A stretch of 64,000 bases of DNA from Zasmidium citrigriseum (taxonomy: Eukaryota > Ascomycota > Dothideomycetes > Mycosphaerellales > Mycosphaerellaceae), in NCBI GenBank assembly GCA_002786025.1, contig NHNW01000067.1, forward strand, positions 122,608 through 186,607, given 5' to 3'. The notes below the pieces were generated by a model. The model made no database searches and had not been told where the DNA came from. It saw only the letters and a list, made by a program, of their open reading frames with translations. Below are positions 43,553-56,229 of the stretch, piece by piece. Numbering within the stretch: the stretch's first letter is position 1; every line of letters begins with the position of its first letter. The position numbers and the translations under genes were made by a program.

Positions 43553-44041
43553 GACGATGTCTTTGCCGTCTTTTCCGCCTTCGTCTGTATGAATTGAAAA
43601 GAAAAACAGTCCGATTGTTGGAGAACGCCGCTTTCCAGAGTCCGTCTGTTGATGTTCTGCCTGCTGCTACGGCTACATCGCCTCGAGCTGAGGTTGCTTC
43701 CCTTGCAAGTGCAGTCGGTGTGCCGAGACCGCTCTGTGTAGCGCCCGCGGATGGCCTGTATAGCGCAGAGACCCAGTTTTGCGGAAGATTCTTATTCGTG
43801 CACAAGTCTTTGAAGGATCAAGCTATTGTGGCTATTCATCGGAAGTAATGATCCCCAGAACTAAGCCTTGATATTCGTTTGCTGTTTCTGGCCTCAGTCG
43901 GTCAGTCCATGGAGGTGAGAGCGAGATGCGTTCGGCGGGGTCAGTCCAATCGATAAGTCGTCCAAAACGCTGTGCTGAATTATCGTTGCCAATTGCAAGT
44001 ACTGAAGGGGTATCCAAATAGCAAGAACATCCAGCCGTGAT
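43553..44041. other. Intergenic region
   Basis: About 490 bp between two minus-strand genes, including the promoter of the 42698-43552 gene. Short frames only. Confidence 0.3.
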
Positions 44042-45525
44042 TTAGTTGTAAGGCTTCTGCGCCCAAACCCTCCGCCTGAAGACCGGTTAGCAAGCAATCT
44101 TGGAGACACTCCCAGAGGAGGTACTCACGTCAGATGATATATGTGCAGGCGTTTCTGCTTCAACTCCTGCCTCACCTTCGCAACATATACCCTCACCTCG
44201 TCCGCGCTCCAGGGCTTCGGTGCTCCATGCTTCGTCAACAACCACATTGCCCAGCCATCCAAGCCTGCGGACCAGTGGTGGAAGTTGACTCTGCCAGCCT
44301 CTTTGAGTCTTTTGTCCTTCGGCCACGAGCCCAAAGGGCATTTGAACAGCTCGTCGTGTATATTCGTGAAACCTGCGTTCGCCATGCGTCCAGCCATGGT
44401 CTCTTGTGTGGAAAGAGGTCGGCCGCTACGCTCTGAACATCCAAGGAAGTTGTTTCCCCAACCAGCGAGGAGGGAGTCTTTGGGCAAAGTATCGTCGTCA
44501 GAGAACACCCGTACGTCCAGCTCCACTTGCTCCAGCCACCCGCCTGGCTCAAGGTTCTCATAGATGGTTGCATACAGGGAATCCCATTCGTCGTTGGTGA
44601 AGGCGCCGAGCATCAATCGCATGTGGACGAGATCGAATTTGTGGGACCAGGACCAATCGTGAAGAACGTCTTCGACCTGGAGGAAGCAATTGGGAGGGAC
44701 CTATTTGCTAGTAAGAAAAAATATCTTGGAGGAAGCAGTTCTGCAGTACCCAGGGCGTTGGTGGAGGATATAGGTCGACGCCGTAAACGGTCGCTATACC
44801 AATCAGTGCTTGCTTCTCCTCGCAGAGAGCATCCTGCGCTCACCATCTGGGAACTTGTCCGCAACGTCTACAGCGAAAGTACCTGTGCCGGTGCCAATGT
44901 CAAGGATGTACTTGGGCGATTTGAGAGGCGAGCGGAAGAGAGGGTTGTCGCGTCCACTTTCCATCAACAGATAGAACAAGTGCCCGGCGTCCATGGTCTC
45001 GAATTGTTGGTCGTCCGAGGGTCCCCTACTGAACGTCAGATCACGCATGCTGCCTCCTCTTCGCATGCTTTACCAGTAGTCATCTCGTAGCGTGGAGTAT
45101 CTGGTGTCAAGTTAGAACTGCACATCGGGTTGTGTTGATGGTACCATACTTGCGGCCATTTTCAATGTGACCTCGCAATAGAGAGGATGTCACCGAAGTC
45201 GTCTCACTGTAATCGTTTAGCATCCCGTTGAGATCCGAAAGAGTGATGGCAGTCTCACGATCCAACATCGTCCTCTGCAAAACCGGAGTCGCTGGAGATA
45301 TCAACTTCCTGGAGGTCTTGTCAACACTCACCCTTCCCCCGCCGAAATTTGAGAACGGCTCACCAGCGGATCGACGGTATCAACAGCGCTTTCGCCATCA
45401 TCGGCAGGCGCTTCGGAAGGAGCATCAGCGACAGCAGCCGTTTCGGCAGGTCTTTCGCTAGCTGAAGCTTCTCCATGCCGTGATGGCTCGGCGGCCGGCG
45501 ATGGTGATTTCGGCGCCTCAGCCAT
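44042..45525 (-). CDS. LaeA/UMTA-type methyltransferase with eight exons
   Basis: Exons: 45525-45332, 45291-45259, 45206-45150, 45100-45074, 45025-44844, 44793-44750, 44700-44129 and 44075-44042; 380 residues. Joined exons read DSGFAEDDVGSETTSVTSS, ENGRKYSTLRDDYWGPSDD, YILDIGTGTGTFAVDVAD (SAM motif I), VYGVDLYPPPTPWVPPNCF, FDLVHMRLMLGAF and LHIYHLTRRVWAQKPY. These match UMTA/LaeA-like methyltransferases closely, which supports every junction. The first intron (45292-45331) would be only 40 nt, short for this genome, so the first junction is the least certain. The N-terminal 60 residues are Ala/Ser/Pro/Glu-rich and disordered. Function is either small-molecule methylation or global regulation; it is not near a metabolic cluster. 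Confidence 0.82.
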
Positions 45526-45927
45526 GCTCTGGATTGACGAGAGCGAGAGGCAAATCTGTTGAAGGGTGAAGATGTATTTTCCCTCTGTTCACCGGAAGGC
45601 CCGTCCAGACGCGTGGGTGTACGCGATACCGAAGGTTTGAGGTCTCATGCGAGAGTTTCAAAGACAGGCCGGCTATTGGGCTGGCCAGTGCCTATCCCAG
45701 CAGGTGGAGAAGGACGGCCCATCGTTCCCCGGGCTAGCTTCGCAGTGGCAGCAGTGCACGAGCAGAGATTGAAGCACACGTCTGCCAACGCAGCACAGCT
45801 CATGCAAACCTGCCCAGCATAACCACGGCAATATGTTGGCAGCTCCTTCCGGGCGGAGGCCGGCGGTTTGTACGACTCGTCGACAGCAGCACAACCATCG
45901 ACCCGAGCGATTGGAACGAGCACCAGG

Positions 45928-46717
45928 ATGAGCGCCAGCAACAGCCACCTCCCGACCAAGGTCCTCTGCGGTGTGACCGTCCCCGACACGCCGCTGATCG
46001 ATAAGGCATTGGAGTTTGCAAAGGGTGTGTCGACGGACTACACCTACAACCACATTGTCCGATCGTTCCTGCTGGGCTTTATCATCGCCGACAAGCTCCC
46101 TCATACCAAAGACCGCGATCGCGAGGCTCATGCCATTGCTGCCATTCTCCATGACACCGGCTTTCCCATCGGCCACCCTCCGCACAGCGAGGTGCTCAGC
46201 AACGATAAGCGGTTCGAGGTCGACGGTGCCAATGCGGCGAGGAACTTCTTGAAGAGAGAGGCGAAGGCGGAGGAATGGGACAAGCATCGCCTGCAGCTGG
46301 TGTGGGATGCCATTGCCCTGCACACCATCGGATCGGTGGTGTTTGAGAAAGAGCCAGAGGTGCAGGCGTGTTCATACGGCATCTGGGCCGACTTTCAAGG
46401 CCCCGATCGCGTTCCAGGAGGTGTCCTGACGTGGGATGAGTATAATGCTATCGTGAGGGTATGACTGTCTATAGGTTGTGAGTTGTGAGTGCGGTGATAC
46501 TGAAATCGTGTAGGAGTTCCCTCGACTGGGGCTCATGAAGGGTCTCAAGGACAACATGCTACACATCTGCAAGATGAAGCCCGGCACCACCTACGACAAC
46601 ACCGTCGGCGAGTGGGGCGATCGATACTTGAGTACGGAAGAGTACGACAGAAAGCCCAACTTGACCCAGAACTTGCTCGAGACGTGCGATTTGGACGACC
46701 GCGACCCGAACGCGTGA
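45928..46717 (+). CDS. HD-domain hydrolase, cyanamide-hydratase-like
   Basis: Two exons, 45928-46458 and 46514-46717, with a 55-nt intron at 46459-46513; 244 residues. YTYNHIVRSFLLG supplies the first His, AAILHDTGF the HD pair, HPPHSEV and ALHTIGS further metal ligands. This set is shared by fungal cyanamide hydratase-like and Ddi2/3-like proteins, which hydrate cyanamide to urea; many annotated members have unknown substrates. An upstream Met at 45868 adds 20 unconserved residues. It is divergent from the methyltransferase, with about 400 bp between them. Confidence 0.88.
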
Positions 46718-47667
46718 AGACGGAGTGAGACGCGTGGTGAGGACCGTGATGGCCGGGTCGGTCCTCGGTCGAATGGCTTACAGGAAGACGAACTTTGAAG
46801 ATGAGAAGCGTTCAAGGCGAGGAGTTGATGGGAGAAGATGAAGTTGCTGTGCTGTGTTTGTTTTGAATCAAAGGCAAGCCCCCGTTGAACTCAATCGAAC
46901 GGTCTAATCAAACTCTCGAGGTTGATTAGCCTGATTAACTATGGCCATTAAACTTCCATCATTTCGACTTCGCTCCTCCCCGACTACATTTTGAAGTTCG
47001 GTGCCCGAGTAGGGAAGGCCATCCACAGTGTATTTAAAATCCGAGTCTCGTACACGAACGGTACACCTATCGTACATCGTGTACTACACAAGTGGGTCCA
47101 TATCTAGTACGCCAAGCCCACCCCCTACGTAGCCGGAGAGGGGGTCAGTCCCGACGATATTCGTTAGTTATCGCCTTGTATGGGTGTTGTGTACGTATTG
47201 TGTAGCAAGAGCAGGCTGTGTGCAGCGGTGTATACACCTATCGTACACTTGCGTGGAGTAGTGGGTGCCATCCCTATGCCCGAGGATGACTGCAAAGGGA
47301 TACAAAAGCAGAGAAGTGCTCAAACCCTCTCTAATATTCGCGTTTATCGGGTCATGAACAAGACGTCTGGTCAATGTCAACAAGCACTCATTACCGGCGA
47401 ACATTGTACGGAAGCCACATTGTCATGCACGATCTCAGCATGGTCTGTCCTACATTGAGGCAGAGGCTTTCCAGACTGCAATGAAGCCATGTTTCACGAC
47501 CGACCTCCTGCACATCCTGCTGACTGGAGGCTGCATCAGCCCTACTTCTGACTGACATGGCAATGCAGCAGGTAACGCATGGAGAAGACGGTGGGTGCAC
47601 AGCAGCGAAGCCAAGATGATTTACCGCAGATAAGACCGTCCAGAGCTGAGAGCTGTCGACAAGAGAT
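46718..47667. other. Intergenic region with a 15-nt direct repeat
   Basis: About 950 bp. TACACCTATCGTACA occurs at 47062-47076 and 47233-47247, 171 bp apart, within stretches rich in GTAC and TACGTA motifs. No coding signal. Confidence 0.4.
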
Positions 47668-49421
47668 ATGACTTCCTCAACTCGGGCCTCTTCGAAACCT
47701 CAGATTCAGAATACTCAGGACATGGCAGCAGTCCAGGATACGAAGAACGAGACCGTCGTGGTCTCCTCGATCGACATCGACGGACGAGAAGACCGAATTG
47801 TACACAATGTCTCCAAAATCAAGGTACTAACTCCCAAATCGTACAATGCGAGACCTGAGCGGAACGCTGACGCTGAGATGACAGCGAGTCTTTGCCTTCC
47901 ACTCCATCTTCGCCTTTGCCCTCGTCTTCCAATCCACATGGGAGGGCATGTGCACGTACGTATTGTCTGATCTACTAAGCATCAGCCTGATCATTGTTTC
48001 GCCAGGAACATGCTCTTCGCCCTCTACAACGGCGGCCCTCAAGTCTTCGTCTGGAGCGCCCTGATCTCCTGGATCGGTGCCTTGGCTCAAGCTGCTTCTC
48101 TCGCCGAAATGGCCTCCCTCCAACCAATCGCCGGCGCTCAGTACCATTGGACATGGGCTTTCGCTCCAGCTCGCTACAAGAAGTTCCTCACCTGGCTCCA
48201 AGGGTGGCTGACGTGGTTTGGCTGGATCTCTCTCCTCTGTGGCATTGTCAATGTCACGGCTGGTCTGATCCTTAGTCTGGTCCATCTTTGTGTTCCGGAG
48301 TATAGTCCGGAAAATTGGCATCTATACCTCACCATTGTTGCACTTGCTGTGACGCAAGCTGCGTGGAATATCTTTGCTTGGAGATTGCTGCCTGCGGTTG
48401 AGATCTTGGTCGGCTGGTTGCATGTTCTATTGTTCATTGTCTTTGTAGGCGTGTTGGGAGGCATGGGATCAAAGCATACTGCTGAGTATGTCTTTACGCA
48501 TTTTGAAGTGTCTTCTGGTTGGCAGGGAAGCCCATTCGTGGCGTGGAATCTGGGTATGCTGTCGACGACATGGTCGTGTGAGTTAGCTTCTTCCGCCTGT
48601 CCTCCCTCGTCGTGCTGATACATCTCGCAGTCACCGGCTTCGATGGCACAGTTCACATGTCTGAGGAAGTACGACGCTCCCGTGATGCTGTCCCGCGGGC
48701 CATGGTCTTGACAATCGGTCTCAACGGCATTCTAAGTTTCGCCATGGTCATCGCCCTCCTATTCTCATCAGGATCGTTGCAGGAGGCGCTAGAAGCAGAC
48801 TGGCCCATCTTCGCCATCCTACTCAACACGACAGGCTCTGTCAAGGCCACCGCTGCTCTCATGGGTCTGTTAATCGTCGTCTCCTACTTCGTGGGCGTGG
48901 CAGCCACAGCGACAGTGAGCAGACTAACTTGGGCCTGGAGTCGGGACGGAGGTCTACACTCCTGCATCGCGAATGTCAGTCCTCGCTTCCACGTCCCGAT
49001 CGCAGCAGTCATTCTGCCTACAGTCCTTCTGATCCTTCTGGCCCTGCTAGGAATGGGATCTACAGCGGCTTTTGGGGCAATCACTGCACTCTCTTCGCTC
49101 GCTCTGTATGTGTCTTACTTCATCGCCATAGCGTGCATGCTCTGGGCCCGGTATTCTCAGCATCTGGAGCTTGGAACCTGGAATCTCGGAAGATGGGGTC
49201 CTTGCGTCAACGTCTTTGCTTTGACCTATACACTTTGGGTCATTGTGTTCCTGCCATGGCCGAGCTCTCTCCCGGTGACTGGTGCTAGTATGAACTATGC
49301 AAGCCCCATCTTTACGTTTTGTGTGCTGTTTGCTCTGGCTACGTGGTTTCTGTGGGCTAGGAAGCGTTGGCTAGGGGTGAGCTGGAAAGTTGTTGAGTGT
49401 GTACTGGCTTCAGAGCATTGA
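47668..49421 (+). CDS. APC-family amino acid/GABA permease
   Basis: Four exons: 47668-47823, 47885-47955, 48006-48577 and 48631-49421; 529 residues. The N-terminal tail is polar. Joined exons read KIKRVFAFHSIFAFALVFQS for the start of TM1 and NMLFALYNGGPQVFVWSAL for TM2. SLAEMASLQPIAGAQYHWTW is the consensus block after TM2, and FTGFDGTVHMSEEVRRS, rebuilt by splicing, is the Uga4/Bat1-type signature before TM7. About twelve helices in all. The family imports amino acids, GABA or choline with protons at the plasma membrane; the substrate is not assignable. Confidence 0.93.
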
Positions 49422-49809
49422 TGGAGATGACACGGTCATGCTGCGCCTGCAAAAGGGAACACAATAACATGCGCGAGGTCTCGCAAACGGGCAACAGCGA
49501 ATCTGGATCATGAAGTGCAGAAACCTCCGGCAGAATGCCAGGATACCTCTCCTTTCGTTACTCGTTATGCTTGAAAAGGGTTCTGAGCCACACGCCCTTG
49601 ATAAGTTGCGACTTCAGACCTCAACAAGTCCTTGCCCCATCCAGCATTCCATCACCTTTGAAGCTATCACTTCGACTGTCGTCATGATTTCGAACGCCCA
49701 TCATATATCCAAACACCAATTCTGGATGATCATCATGGTGAGCCTTTTGCTCAAACCTCAGGACTAGATCGCAAGACTCACCATCGCCAGACTCATGCAA
49801 TCTCCTTGA
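49422..49809. other. Intergenic region
   Basis: About 390 bp after the permease; no gene recognised. Confidence 0.3.
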
Positions 49810-49950
49810 TCACAGTCCAATTTTCTCGCTAATGCGAGAAGAGCCCGTCGCCATTGAGCGTCCGTTGAGCGCGTGGAAAATCTTGAGTCCGGCAGAGAAG
49901 GCGATGGGCGTGAGAGCAATGGCGGCGAAGACTGAGAGGAAGAACTCCAT
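49810..49950 (-). CDS. Possible small single-span membrane protein
   Basis: A 46-codon frame starting MEFFLSVFAAIALTPIAFSA, with one hydrophobic segment and a short polar C-terminus (GRSMATGSSRISEK). It begins at an ATG in a reasonable context (ACCATGG) and ends in a proper stop. The low-complexity membrane segment could arise by chance, so this is only a candidate. Confidence 0.35.
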   Translation of the reverse strand: MEFFLSVFAAIALTPIAFSAGLKIFHALNGRSMATGSSRISEKIGL

Positions 49951-50321
49951 GGTTGGCGATCTTTCTCGTCGTAGGTGACTTTTGACGTGGCTTTTGCTTT
50001 GTTTTGTGCTTGCTCTTGAGAAGAAAATGGAGGGATTCGAGAAGAATGCAAGAACGGAGTTTGGAATGCAGTCTTTTAGAGCACGTGCTCGATCATGCCA
50101 GGGATGGCACAATAGCAAGGGTGTTCGCAAAGCAGCGCCTGACAGATATCGGTACATTGCGAAGTGCCGGTTCGGGCCCCGACGGTAACATCACGGCACC
50201 ACTCACACTATCTCCAAAGCAAAATTGACCGCCACTTCGGGAGGGGAGCACCTTGTAGGATAATCAGCGGTTTTGGCATGTGACAGATTCTCGAAACGCT
50301 GGCTTGTCAAAGATACGCATT
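49951..50321. other. Intergenic region
   Basis: About 370 bp between two minus-strand genes; nothing recognised. Confidence 0.25.
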
Positions 50322-51577
50322 TCAACCTTCGGCATCCCATGCAAGTCCGTACGGCACATCGCCTATCTTAAAGGGACCATCTGGCCCGGCGACCAGGAAT
50401 TGGTTCTTGCCGATGAGTTCCCAGTCGCTTTCTTTGTAGGTGCTCGGTTCGCTTGCGATGATCAAGTGTCTACCGTGTCTCGCTTCGGGAATGCCGACGT
50501 CTCGGTTGGGAACATTGGAACCATCAGGGTGGTCTGGATATTTTCTGTTGAGCGTGGTTCCTGCTTTGGTGCTGTAGTAGAGGCTGGGTGGCTGACTTGT
50601 TCTGTGGTTGCGGAATCGATATGCGACGAGGGAGACGCCATCTGTTGCGCAGAGATTTAGGCTGTTGGGTTTCTTCTTGTCGCCGAGGATTATCTGTTGG
50701 AGGCCGACGATTGTTGCAACGGCTTTGTGCATGGCTTCGGCCATCTCGTTGGCTGTGTATTGCTTCTCGAAGGACGATGCATCGCCGCGGTTCGTCAAGT
50801 ATGTCATATATAGGCCAGCTATATGTCTGACAATCATCGTCAGCCGTTGGTGAGGATGTCGGACATGGCACTGCTCTCACTCTGAATCGGTCCCACCAAA
50901 GACATTAGCATAAGTAGCATGGCTCATCTCGTTAATGACATCCCGCTTGATATCGATGAAGTTGCTGGCCGCTCCATTGTGCATGAAAGTGTGGCGACCG
51001 AAGACGAAGGGATGATTGTTGATGTTGGCGATAGCGGAGCCAGATGATGCTCGAATGTGGCCGAAGCATACTCTTGTCTCGGTGTTGGCGCATATTGACA
51101 AAAAGTTCATGTTGTTTCTCGGTGGCTGAATGGTCTTGTACATGGCAGGACGTAGACCCTGCGAGAGTCCGTTTGGTGATATTCGGTCAGACAAGATGAG
51201 GAGGACTCACTTCTTTCTGGGTAACATCGCTGCTTTCGCCGGTGTTACCACGCTCAAAATCGGCGTTACTTGAAGTGTACCATACAACTCCCAGGCCATC
51301 GAAGTTGTTGACGATGTTTCGCGCTTTCATGTCATCTTCGTCCTCCTCGCCGTGGCCATGAGGCAAGAGCTTGGGAAGGAAGTGATCGGAGACTTGTTTG
51401 ACGAGGGAATGTTTTGGCGATATCAGGACATCTTCCAAAAGACATGGCTCGGTTTTGGAGACGTAGGCAAACCAGCTGTGCTTTTGGTCAACAGAGCGGA
51501 GCAGTGGAGACTTTTCAAGGGTCGTTTAAGGTTGGACAGGGGTCGAAGGTTAATGCTTCGCTGACTTACCGGCACAT
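50322..51577 (-). CDS. DUG3: Class II glutamine amidotransferase, Dug3-like
   Basis: Four exons: 51577-51570 (only 8 nt), 51475-51211, 51158-50881 and 50826-50322; 351 residues. The tiny first exon plus a 94-nt intron give MCRWFAYVSKTEPCLLEDV, placing the nucleophilic Cys at position 2 as in all class II amidotransferases. DGLGVVWYTS, TRVCFGHIRASSG, NHPFVFGRHTFMHNGA and VFGGTDSEHIAGLYMTYL are the family's conserved blocks. Together with Dug1 and Dug2, yeast Dug3 degrades glutathione in the cytosol. No DUG1/DUG2 homologue is in the window. Without the 8-nt exon the catalytic Cys would be lost from an annotation. Confidence 0.92.
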
Positions 51578-52721
<1,144 letters not shown>

Positions 52722-53645
52722 AAATGACGCGAGAGATCATGCATGCATGTGTCAACACGCGGCTCCCAAAATGCGGCTCCCAGAACGCTGGTTGGACGAA
52801 GCGTCTCCCTGCCCCCTTAAATACCCTACGAGCACTCTGGCAAGGACATGCTCCGCGAGACTGCGACTGAGTCGGCGAAGGCATTCGCTTTTCGCGGTGT
52901 GGTATGTATGGGCCCATCATACCGATCTCCCACACGCCCCATCCCTGGTCCAAGAATGTAAGGCTGGTCGATGAGGAGATAACAAGCAACACCTGAGGCC
53001 AATAGAGAGGCCGCGTCTGGGGTTAGCAATCTTGAGAATGGGTAGCGGCTGATACTGTGATCATGGCGAGGGATGGGACAGAGAATACAGCATCTTGAGA
53101 TCGGTGGGTACCTGGTATCTCAACAGATGAACTGGACTGAGTGGGACAACCGATACTTGCTAGTCTTTCCATGATCGACATCGAGAATGAGGCTTCAAGC
53201 AGAGAAGACTGCAGACTCAGTACATGCCTCTCACAAGGTACCTAATGTCATGAACGAACCACGATGTCGATAATGGTGGTTACATGTATTCTTGGGCAAT
53301 CGTGAATGACGTAATCAGACTGGGAAATTAAGTTTGCAGGGTCGCGCCCGCCAACACATTCAGCAGCACTCATTTTCTGCGCACGCTTTCACCGCGCCTC
53401 GCTCCTCTACATCGCCACCCACGAGCACACTACCGCAGCGGGCCTGCATTCACCACTCACCACCGCTCCCTGTGATATCGTCGACGGCCCTCCCGCGCCA
53501 CCGCCCCGCCCCGCCCGGCCTGCAGTTCAGCGGATTTGCGAAAGAATCTGCCCCACCATCCCGCACAAAGCGCTGCCTCCACAACATTTTGCAACCGCCT
53601 TCCTCGACTCTCCTCCTACGCCACACCACACCCCTATAATCCACG
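52722..53645. other. Intergenic region and leader of the ABCF gene
   Basis: About 920 bp between co-directional genes. The last 300 bp are C-rich and resemble a transcribed leader. Open frames here have skewed composition. Confidence 0.3.
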
Positions 53646-55640
53646 ATGGTCTCCGCATCCAAAGCCGCCCGTGAGGCCAAGCGTGCCGCCGCCGGCAAGG
53701 AGCTCAAGAAGACGGCTGCCAGCAAGGTCGCCTCCAAGAACGCCAGCAAGGATGCTTCCGCCGCATCCTCCGTCAACGGCGACGAGACTCCGCCTTTGAT
53801 GGACGGCGACAGCGATCCCCTCCCCGATAAGGCCATCACCGACAAGGTCGCCAAACTTGGACTCCAGGAGGACAAGGACGGCATCTCAGACCGAGTCACC
53901 ACCGGTGTGTTGGCCTCGCTCGAAGCCAGCCGCGATGTCAAGATCACCTCCGCCTCGCTTGTGTTCCACGGCAAAGTCCTCTTCAACGACACCACCATCG
54001 AAGTCAACTATGGCCGACGGTATGGTCTGTTGGGTGAGAACGGCTGCGGCAAGTCCACTTTGCTGAAGTCCATTGCCAAGCGCGAATTCCCCTTCCCAGA
54101 GCACCTTGATATCTACCTTTTGAACGAAGGTGCTGCGCCATCCAACCATGGTGCCCTTGAGTGGGTCGTGATGCAGGCAGAGAACGAGATGAAGAGATTG
54201 GAGAAGCTTTCAGAGGATATCCTCGAAGAGGAGGGCCCAGACAGCCCCAAGCTCGAGGACCTGTACGAGAAGATCGACAGCATGGACCCATCCACCTTCC
54301 ACACCCGTGCATCCCTCATCTTGACGGGTCTGGGCTTCAACAAGAAGACGATGGACAAGAAGACCAAGGACATGTCTGGTGGATGGAGAATGCGTGTCGC
54401 CCTTGCCAAGGCTCTCTTCGTCAGACCCGACTTGCTCCTGCTCGACGACCCGACTGCTCATTTGGATCTCGAGGCCTGTGTGTGGTTGGAGGAGTACCTC
54501 AAGAAGTGGGACCGCACTCTCATCCTCGTCTCGCACTCCCTGGATTTCTTGAACGGTGTCTGCACCAACATGATCGATATGCGCATGAAGACGCTCATGT
54601 ACTACGGTGGTAACTACGATTCCTACATGAAGACCCGATCCGAGAACGAAGTCAACCAGCAAAAGGCCTACGAGAAGCAACAGGAAGAAATCAAGCACAT
54701 CAAGGAGTTCATCGCCAAGGCCGGTACCTACGCCAACTTGGTGCGACAGGCCAAGTCCCGGCAAAAGATTCTGGACAAGATGGAGGCCGAGGGATTCATC
54801 CAACCTGTGCACCAGGACCGCGTCTTCACCTTCCGCTTCGCCGATGTCGAGAAGCTGCCACCACCAGTCCTGTCCCTTGACGACGTCACCTTCTCTTACT
54901 CGGGCGATAAGAAGGACAACCTGTACGAGAACCTGGACTTTGGTGTTGACATGGACAGCAGAACGGCGCTCGTCGGACCCAACGGTGTTGGAAAGTCGAC
55001 TCTCCTTCGTATCTTCACTGGCAAGCTCTCTCCTACCTCTGGCTCCGTCTCTCGACACACCCACTTGAAGCTGGGCATGTACAGCCAGCACTCCGCCGAG
55101 CAGCTCGACCTGACCAAGTCCGCTCTCGACTTCGTCCGCGACAAGTACCCCAGCATCTCCCAGGACTACCAGTACTGGCGCCAGCAGCTTGGCCGATATG
55201 GTCTCTCTGGTGAGGCTCAGACTGCTATCATGGGTACGCTGTCTGAGGGACAGAAGAGCCGTATCGTGTTCGCCCTGCTCGCCATCGATGGCCCGAACAT
55301 GCTTCTACTTGACGAGCCTACCAACGGTCTGGATATCCCAACGATCGATTCCCTGGCTGACGCCATCAACGCCTTCTCCGGTGGTGTGGTCGTTGTTTCT
55401 CACGACTTCAGGTAAGCAACACCCTGAACTTGCTTTGACATGACATACTAACAGTGTTACAGACTGCTCGACAAGATTGCCAAGGACATCATGGTGTGCG
55501 AGAACAAGACCGTCACCCGGTGGGACGGCAGCATCGGCGAGTACAAGGCTCACCTGAGGAAGAAGGTCAGTGTTGAATGATTGAATACGGTTGGACTATA
55601 GCTAACAGCCTCACAGATGCAGCAAGCCAAGATCTTGTAA
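53646..55640 (+). CDS. ARB1: ABCF ATPase Arb1, ribosome biogenesis
   Basis: Three exons: 53646-55411, 55463-55565 and 55617-55640; 630 residues. The N-terminus is Lys/Ala-rich. ABC domain 1 has [17 protein letters not shown] (signature) and [12 protein letters not shown]; domain 2 has [17 protein letters not shown] and [12 protein letters not shown]. Both nucleotide-binding domains are complete and no membrane segment is present, as in ABCF proteins. The DDPTAHLD variant and the linker ([20 protein letters not shown]) are typical of Arb1, which shuttles between nucleus and cytosol and supports 40S and 60S assembly. The last coding exon encodes just MQQAKIL. Confidence 0.95.
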
Positions 55641-56229
55641 TCTGCATATCGTGCAGATTACATGCATTGCGAGTTCGGTGACGAGTCTAATGGGAACATG
55701 ATCTCGTTTGCGGAAGCTTTGACGGGCAGCGATAGAGCGCATTGATCATGATACACTTTGCGTTTGGCTGCATGTTCCGCATGGCATCACAGTGGCCGCT
55801 GTGGAGGGATGCATTGGATCAGGACGGATAGAGCTTCTTTTGGGGCGTTTAGGGTGTCTGAATGATAGATACCAAAAAGAATGAATATGGTTTGAATGAT
55901 CATCAATTTCCTTATCCTCAATGTGCCTGTCAAGTTCAGAACCTGCAAAGAACGCAAACAACCAATGCTAGGCTCAATGTTAGGCTCATGTTTTTGGTTG
56001 TGCATTGCAATGACGAGCAGGCTTTGCTTGTGTGGCAGTGAAAGCAGAAGGGGCTGCCTCGTCCGGAAGGTCTCGTTCCGGCCACCCGCTGACTGTACAT
56101 TTCACAGCCCACGAACCATCTCGCATAAAAAACAGGTATCCGGTACACGTTCGAGGCTGAGTTCCAGCTGCCTGGCGTATATGCCAACCTTCTCCCAGTG
56201 ACCCGGATGTATCTTCTGATGATGGGGTG
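55641..56229. other. Intergenic region
   Basis: About 590 bp between co-directional genes; no supported gene. Confidence 0.3.

Noticed and set aside
45107..45331. Single continuous exon across the N-terminal part of the second methyltransferase
   Set aside because: Translating it straight through gives an unfamiliar stretch, while splicing two introns out restores DSGFAEDDVGSETTSV and the ENGRKY block of the family.
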